From Kalmusia sp. IMI 367209 (Eukaryota; Ascomycota; Dothideomycetes; Pleosporales; Didymosphaeriaceae), in assembly GCA_027946365.1 (NCBI GenBank), contig JAPEUQ010000018.1, forward strand, positions 310,001 to 374,000: 64,000 bases of DNA, read 5' to 3'. This document shows positions 59,396 through 64,000 of this stretch, piece after piece. The position numbers and the translations under genes are program-made. The notes beneath the pieces are model-generated. The model made no database searches. It was not told where the DNA came from and saw only the letters and a list, made by a program, of their open reading frames with translations. Positions within the stretch are counted from its first letter, which is position 1. The number at the start of each line of letters is the position of its first letter.

Positions 59396-61710
59396 ATGTC
59401 CACACCACAGCCAATGAGTGTGGCGGGTCTTCCAATGCCTATAATAGATCCTGACGCGCGCAATGCCACTGACAAGAATGCAGGGACCGCGGCGAAGCCC
59501 GGGAAGGAAGAGCAAAAGACCAAGATGGAGCCTCCGACGCCAGCCTCGCTATTCACCTTCAAGAACAATGCATCGCAAACTACTTGGCGCAAACAAGCTG
59601 CGAATGACGACAACAAGTACATCCAGATCCTCGTTGAGCGCGAAGATTACCCCAACGGCGCCATCATCTCGGACCGTATCGAGCCACACCTTCTCTTCAA
59701 ACTGGCCCCGGCACTCCAAAAGTACCACCTTGAAGGCCGTCGAATCTACATTCCTACAGCTACTTGTCTAGACGAAGAGACCATCAGTTCCGTTGTGTAT
59801 AGTCTCCAGCGCTGCGCAAAAGAGGGCATTCCGGTTCCAGAGCCACTTGAGAAGAAACCCATCCCTATGATTAAGATCCACTGTGTCTTTGCGCTGTTCG
59901 AGATGGACAAAGAGATTCAAGACTTGAAAGCGAAGTTGTGGACCTTGTTCGGGCAGGTGGAACTCCAGCCCGAAGATGTCCTCTGGATCTGGGACACATT
60001 TGGTACGCGGTTTCGGGCTGATCAGTATGTTGCGCCATTCGCGGACGAGTACGTGCAGATGATGGCATGGCAGATCTTGAATCTGGATGCGGAGGGCAAG
60101 CTGAGCCCTGAGATTCGCACTTTGATCGAGCTGGAGAAGGAGCCGAAGTATTTCACGGAGGTATTGATGGCGCACATGAAGACGCATGGTCTGCAGAAAG
60201 ATATCCCCGTCCCTGATGCGCCACAAAACATGTCTGATGCGTCTGGCAAAGTCTCAGATGAGACATCAGGTAAGACAGCAATTAGCGCCGATGCAGCGCA
60301 AACCAGTAAGACAAGCAAATCAGACCAATTCCCTATATATCGGAAGCCAGGACCCCTACCAGTAAGCCAGGCAGGACAGAATACTGCCATCTCTGAGTGG
60401 AAGTCGACTAGCACAATGTCACAAAATCTGCCCCACGAGTCTCCTAGTAAGTCAGATCACTTTCCCTCCTTTATATTGGTTCGAGCGCCAAAGTTCGTGT
60501 CAAGATTTACTAACATCCGTGAAGTGGACAAGCCTCAACCCTTGAGCGTACCTTTTGGAGCGCCTGATCCGCGCAGTACTTCTAAAACTAGTAAGTCTAT
60601 AGCTCGTTGTTTCTGTACCTATGATCGAGAAAGACGTCCGAACCCAAATCACTCTATACTTGGGAGGATTTAGACGATGGATCCTGAGACCTTGACCTAT
60701 CTGTTCAGGTAGAACAAGAAGTCTAACAGCTCCATTCGTACCAAAACGTTATCTCTCTTTTAGATCCGCCCAGTTCTTGATTTCGTGCCCTCATAGGCGT
60801 CGCTAATATTGTGGACGCAGACTCGGCTTCTTCCCTCTTCAGCTTCGCTAAGGTGTCGAAGCCCATCTCTGAGGACCCGGACGCGGTCCCACAGGCAACT
60901 GCACCTCCTCTAGGCTATGCACATGACAATCCCAAAGCCTGGAAAGCCACATTGAAGGACCAGGTTACTCGTGAAAAGCCTGTTCCACTAGGCGGATCCA
61001 TGCCTGCCTTCTCATCCATGACGTCCGGCACTCCGCCCACGCCCGCATTCGGCGGTTTCATGGAGTCTACCAATCAGCCTGCCTCCAGTCCTGTTTCCTA
61101 CGCAACGGGCTTCAGCTTTAGTAGTCCTATGAAGCCGGGAGCCACAGGAACAGCATCGAGACTGATTGGTGCGTTCAGCGGGTCTTCTACGGAACCAACG
61201 CCGCAAAGCTTTGGTGCCTTTGGTGCATCACCTGGTGAATCCTCCAGTGGATGGTCAGCTTCCGAGGCCCTTGGCGGGATCACAACACCGATAGCAGCGG
61301 GAACATCTCAATACGTAGGAACCAGCCGGTTTGGCACTGCAACCACAAACACACCTTTTGGAACTACATCGAACAACGTTGGCTTTATGACCCCAACCAT
61401 ACCAGCACCGCAGATTGCGGGGACCAACACATTCGGCGCTCAAGCACCTTTCGGATCCGCGTCGAACAATGCGGACTTTCCCATGTCGATGAGTCCAGAG
61501 CCTCACAATAGCGGTCAGTTCAATTTCAACGCACAACAGACTAATCAGGCTCCTTCTGGCACAGCCTTTGGCGCGCAGACGAATAGTGCTGGGGAAAACA
61601 TGTTTACATTTCAGAGCTCTAGCGGTGGTAGCACAGGTGGCAACGGCGCGACCGGTGGCGGCATGGTAAGGAAGATTGCGAAGGCGACGGGGCCGAAGCG
61701 GAGGAGGTAG
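59396..61710 (+). CDS. FG-repeat protein with folded N-terminal region (nucleoporin-like or BTB-related)
   Basis: Three exons, 59396-60446, 60525-60590 and 60821-61710, encode 668 residues. Residues about 45-285 form a folded part (WRKQAANDDNKYIQILVERE, RRIYIPTATCLDEETISSVV, MIKIHCVFALFEMDKEIQDL), which recalls fungal BTB/POZ-like proteins in length and layout. After a linker with repeated Ser-Lys-Ser-Asp elements, the C-terminal 300 residues contain about twelve Phe-Gly or Phe-Ser/Phe-Asn repeats (SFGAFG, NTPFG, NTFGAQAPFG, TAFGAQ) and end in a basic KKIAK-like tail (RKIAKATGPKRRR). Such FG tracts are typical of nucleoporins, but many fungal proteins of unknown role also have them. The first intron (78 nt) is a multiple of three without a stop and may be retained. 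Confidence 0.7.
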
Positions 61711-62198
61711 AGCAGGAGATAGGAACCCAAGGAGGTATGATCGGCGAGTATTGATGGTCGGCACCGCGTCTTGATGTTTTGGATGGGAGTCTAGGCTAGG
61801 TAGCTTTACGGCTTCGTATTACGGCACAGTGCTGGGTAGGGACGTCACAATAAGACGAGAAATATCATTTTTATGGTTCATGTGCTAGACTTGGATAATT
61901 CGTGAAGAAGTGTGAAGGACATGAGCAAGTCTTCGGGTGCCCTGGAATAACTCCTATGTTAATTCATGCAGAAGCCGATACCAATATGTAATGTACAGTG
62001 AGTATTTGTATATGAAGTATAGTCGTCAAAAAACAAAGTATGAAAGATGGGTAATGGAGGTGAAAGGGACTGCCTGCCCAACAAGGCAGTTCCGCCCGCG
62101 CTAGGAAAGCGCGAACGCGGCTCTTGGCATCCATCACTTTCAGGAACCCTACCCATCAAACTACTTCTTCACACCACCTCGTCGCAACCCACAAAGCC
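61711..62198. other. Intergenic region
   Basis: 3' region of the FG-repeat gene and promoter of the snRNP gene. No gene. Confidence 0.5.
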
Positions 62199-62855
62199 AT
62201 GGCCAGCAACAGGCGCGACGGAGGAGAACGTATCCGCGATCGCCATCGCGAGAGGGACGATCCCAGGGACTCACGAAACGGAGGTCGCGACCGCGCAAAC
62301 ACGCCAGACGAGCGCCGCAACCGCTCGCGAAGCCCACGACGGGAGCGCGGAGGCCGTCGCGACCGCTATCGCTCACGCTCACCTTTTGGCCGCGGAGACA
62401 GAGATAGAGAGAGAAGGGACAGAGTTGATCGGGGCGACAGAGATGGCGAGCGCAACGACAGACGGCATGATCGAGACCGAGACTCTCGCGATTTCCGCTC
62501 CAACCGCGAACCACCCAAGGGACCCCGCGGTGCTCCACCAGCCCCAAAGAGAGACGTCAAGGCAGGTGTTCCTTCGAAGCCGCCCACAGGCCCGCGTGTA
62601 GCTGCCAGCCCACCAGAAGACAAGGATGTGAACATGGAGGATCAGCCGCGACGGGAGCGACCAGAGGGCATGGACGACGAGACGTGGGAGATGGCGCAGA
62701 TCATGGGTTTTGCGCGCTTCAAGAGCACTAAGAACACAAAAGTGCCTGGGAACGACAAGAACTTTGGAGTCAGGAAGGAGAAGAAGATGGAGGCGAGACA
62801 GTACATGAACCGCCAAGGCGGTTTCAACAGGCCGCTTTCGCCGTCGCACGGATGA
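62199..62855 (+). CDS. SNRNP27: U4/U6.U5 tri-snRNP 27-kDa protein
   Basis: A single-exon protein of 218 residues. The N-terminal half is an RS/RD-rich domain (repeated Arg-Asp, Arg-Ser and Arg-Glu), the mark of splicing factors. The C-terminal 60 residues are the conserved SNRNP27 core: MAQIMGFARFKSTKNTKVPG and RQYMNRQGGFNRPLSP. In human and worm the protein sits in the tri-snRNP, and mutations there change 5' splice-site choice. It is intact here and starts at an ATG in a good context (AAAGCCATGGCC). Confidence 0.92.
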   Translation: MASNRRDGGERIRDRHRERDDPRDSRNGGRDRANTPDERRNRSRSPRRERGGRRDRYRSRSPFGRGDRDRERRDRVDRGDRDGERNDRRHDRDRDSRDFRSNREPPKGPRGAPPAPKRDVKAGVPSKPPTGPRVAASPPEDKDVNMEDQPRRERPEGMDDETWEMAQIMGFARFKSTKNTKVPGNDKNFGVRKEKKMEARQYMNRQGGFNRPLSPSHG

Positions 62856-63373
62856 GAGGACTGCTGGTCTTCAGCTTTCGTTGCGAAGTACGGACATGTT
62901 TTCCGAATGTACCTCCCCAGGACTCGAGCATGCGGCGTCTATGATGCGCTGCAATATACCCATTCGACTATAGTCCTTCGATCGGAGCATCCACACTATG
63001 GTACGAATTTTCTTAAAACCCTACCACACACTTTCTCAACTTTGCATCACAGATTCGGGGGTCATGTGTCTGACAGTCGATCAGAATGGCATAGCGAGGA
63101 GGGAGATAAGTCCGATGAGCGTGGGTCAAATATCAATACCTGCGAATTACTCTCATGCGGGATCTCGTCCCATAAGTTAAAGATCAAAAGGAAAGGTCTA
63201 AATTCAAATGGTCAATTGCCATGTTTACCTTCCCATCCTTCTCATGTGATTCTCTCAGCGACACAGCCGCTTGCCATTTAGCTCATGATTGATCGTGAGG
63301 GTATTTCAATATCCAAATGTCATGAATCATACAAGACCAATGTGCTGGGCTTTCAAAATCTATTCCATCCTCA
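62856..63373. other. Convergent intergenic region
   Basis: Between the 3' ends of the snRNP gene and the kinase gene. No gene. Confidence 0.5.
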
Positions 63374-64000
63374 TTAATGCTCACACGGGCAAGCCAACGT
63401 CTTCTTCCACTGCTGCTGCGCCAGGATATTCTCCCTCACCATTGTCGCACTTGGCCGACTTTTCCTCTTCTCATTCAGCATTGCCTTCACGCAAGTCGAA
63501 TACATTCGTCTCGCTTCGCCATTCGCAAACCAATCATCGAACTCCGCAATGATTCTCCAGTATTCTCGTGAGCCTTCTGCTTCCGCGAATCCATTAACGC
63601 CGTACATGTTCGAGTGAAGCTCCTCGATCGTGCGACCCATGAGAACGGTCAGCATCTCGACGAAAACGAGGCCCAAGGCAAAGATATCCAGCTCGTTGCC
63701 GTGGCGGTCTCGACTTTCAGGCGCGCGGTAGAGACGCGTATCGATGGCAGCTCTCTCGGTCGATGTCTTGCCAGACTCGAAGTTGCGAGAAGAGCTGAAA
63801 TCGGTGAAAAATATATGTTCGTCCACGTGGATGATGTTATTGGGCTTGATATCCTTGTGCTGGACGTTGTTGCGATGCATGCACTCAAGGGCCGAAGCGA
63901 GACAGCCAAACCATTTGCGGAGCCAGAGACGTCGCAGTCCACTCTGCATCTTATCTTCGTCGCCGATATCCTTCAAAGTACTCATGAAATATGTTAGGCT
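63374..64000 (-). CDS. Protein kinase domain, C-terminal part (partial at window edge)
   Basis: The frame is open to the right edge of the window, so only the C-terminal about 208 residues are seen. It has the catalytic loop HKDIKPNNII (Asp and Asn present), then FTDFSSSRNF in place of the usual DFG, the activation-segment end YRAPESRD, and the helix F/G part ELDIFALGLVFVEMLTVLMG. This layout matches a fungus-specific group of Ser/Thr kinase-like proteins with long N-terminal regions. The Asp of DFG is kept and only Gly is Ser, so metal binding may persist; activity is uncertain. The N-lobe with the Gly-rich loop and Lys is outside the window. Confidence 0.85.
   Translation of the reverse strand, partial: SLTYFMSTLKDIGDEDKMQSGLRRLWLRKWFGCLASALECMHRNNVQHKDIKPNNIIHVDEHIFFTDFSSSRNFESGKTSTERAAIDTRLYRAPESRDRHGNELDIFALGLVFVEMLTVLMGRTIEELHSNMYGVNGFAEAEGSREYWRIIAEFDDWFANGEARRMYSTCVKAMLNEKRKSRPSATMVRENILAQQQWKKTLACPCEH

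Overview
The window is nuclear DNA of a filamentous ascomycete (Pezizomycotina), most likely a Dothideomycete. The evidence is: genes broken by short introns of about 45-80 nt with GTAAGT-type donors, CTAAC/CTGAC branch points and CAG/TAG acceptors; fungus-specific families (Zn2Cys6 regulator, HET protein, Sld7, fungal MARVEL and 7-TM proteins); and relics whose stop codons fit RIP-type C-to-T mutation. No bacterial, viral or intact transposon genes are visible. The class assignment is inference.

Layout. 1-9.3 kb is gene-poor: an F-box-like gene, a three-exon Sld7 gene, then a gene graveyard with a decayed secreted aspartic protease (about 5.7-6.6 kb) and a decayed HET gene (about 7.6-8.5 kb). 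9.3-17.1 kb is housekeeping: a THEM6-like thioesterase, TMA64/eIF2D divergent from RNase H2 subunit A, and a disordered protein with Ser-Thr-Leu-Leu-His-Pro-Ser repeats. 17.1-20.9 kb is again sparse, with one small ORF and a possible FAD-monooxygenase relic. 20.9-34.0 kb holds ERD2, a GH85 ENGase divergent from a large EDC4-type decapping scaffold, a MARVEL protein and a DUF7053-like protein with polyQ. 34.7-43.8 kb holds a RING protein, an SDR enzyme, a seven-helix membrane protein, a conserved unknown and a small Cys-rich secreted protein. 44.0-49.9 kb has TTC36, 4-hydroxyphenylpyruvate dioxygenase and a tail-to-tail Zn2Cys6 regulator. 52.2-56.6 kb is a divergent metal-transporter pair (ZIP importer and Mn-type CDF exporter). 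57.1-64 kb has a conserved unknown, an FG-rich protein, the U4/U6.U5 snRNP 27-kDa protein and the C-terminal part of a protein kinase running off the right edge.

Most exon models here were built by hand from splice signals and add up to whole codons, which is strong internal support. Points of interest are two likely GC-AG introns, a 15-nt microexon, several intact-frame introns, and three otherwise healthy genes that each appear to carry one single-base frameshift. I did not find a convincing new multi-gene system; the best context-based hypotheses are the ZIP/CDF pair and the HPPD/regulator neighbourhood.
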